A stretch of 64,000 nucleotides of DNA from the NCBI GenBank assembly GCA_947500585.1, contig CANMSN010000006.1:113540-177539 (forward strand). The letters run 5' to 3'. The translations under genes were made by a program, and so were the position numbers. Shown here in pieces: positions 63,932 through 64,000 of the stretch. Under the pieces are notes generated by a model. That model did no database searches and had not been told where the DNA came from. It was given only the letters and a program-made list of their open reading frames with translations. Every line of letters starts with the position of its first letter. The stretch's first letter is position 1. The stretch comes from an uncultured Flavobacteriaceae bacterium (lineage in GTDB: Bacteria; Bacteroidota; Bacteroidia; Flavobacteriales; Flavobacteriaceae).

Positions 63932-64000
63932 AAAGCACTAGCCCAGTTCTTCAAAGTTAATATTTATTTTTTAATTATCTCATAATGATGATCGTGTGGT
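63908..64000. repeat. Left part of a third palindrome element (cut by window)
   Basis: GTTACAAC (63910-63917) is the exact inverse of GTTGTAAC at 63260-63267, so the two-gene cassette is bounded by inverted cores. The rest of the element and its right arm lie beyond the window. Confidence 0.5.

Noticed and set aside
1..64000. CRISPR array, tRNA, rRNA or insertion sequence
   Set aside because: No regular spaced repeats, cloverleaf-like blocks, conserved rRNA text or transposase reading frames were seen while reading both strands. A tRNAscan or IS search would settle it.

Overview
The window looks like a chromosomal segment of a marine-type Flavobacteriaceae (Bacteroidota). It is AT-rich, has few Shine-Dalgarno sequences, and many promoters match the Bacteroidota -7 box TAnnTTTG. 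Lineage markers include type IX secretion sorting domains, a PorP/SprF protein, DUF4271/DUF4296 proteins, GSCFA and DUF4230 proteins, and housekeeping gene orders typical of the family. No rRNA, tRNA, CRISPR array, insertion sequence or prophage was seen. Genus cannot be assigned from this alone.

Layout. 1-9.8 kb (minus strand): sigma-54 (rpoN, cut by the window edge), asnS, an RND/patched-type exporter, an outer-membrane barrel protein, frr, pyrH, hemD and a DUF4271 membrane protein. 9.9-15 kb: polyprenol-phosphate mannosyltransferase, dihydroorotase and a DUF4296 lipoprotein as one operon, then an SDR epimerase and tyrS. 15-18 kb: YHS protein, LuxE-type acyl-protein synthetase and two T9SS cargo proteins. 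18-27.7 kb: a PhoB/PhoR-like pair, a glycosyltransferase, trmB, a LysE exporter, an alkyltransferase-like (ATL) protein, Fe-S assembly genes (Mrp, NifU), a ferredoxin, and a LytTR regulator with a large TPR histidine kinase. 27.9-35 kb: VWA lipoprotein, PorP/SprF, a second Nfu protein, dodecin, a YyaL-type lipoprotein, DUF1304 and MscS. 35-41.4 kb: a MacAB-TolC-type export operon ending in tsaB. 41.4-47 kb: cytochrome oxidase accessory operon (heme O synthase, two subunit III proteins, subunit IV, a SCO-like protein, SCO, DUF420, a small CxxC membrane protein). 47-61.8 kb: DUF1853, a nuclease-like protein, a phosphoesterase, der, a sugar kinase, a LemA/TPM cluster, a MerR regulator, an M23 peptidase, alaS, GSCFA, DUF4230, rhodanese and an enoyl-CoA hydratase.

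The right end (about 61.8-64 kb) differs from the rest. It begins with roughly 0.8 kb of non-coding, repeat-rich sequence. Small orphan genes follow (a secreted lipocalin-like protein, then an overlapping pair of unknowns), separated by imperfect palindromes whose ends share ACAAC/GTTGT cores. This looks like a cassette-style array and is the best candidate here for an undescribed mobile or modular system, although no recombinase is visible in the window.

Functional themes are respiration (oxidase assembly with heme O synthesis and copper delivery), Fe-S cluster maturation (Mrp, two Nfu-type proteins, ferredoxin), translation (three aminoacyl-tRNA synthetases, frr, der, trmB, tsaB) and envelope biogenesis and export.
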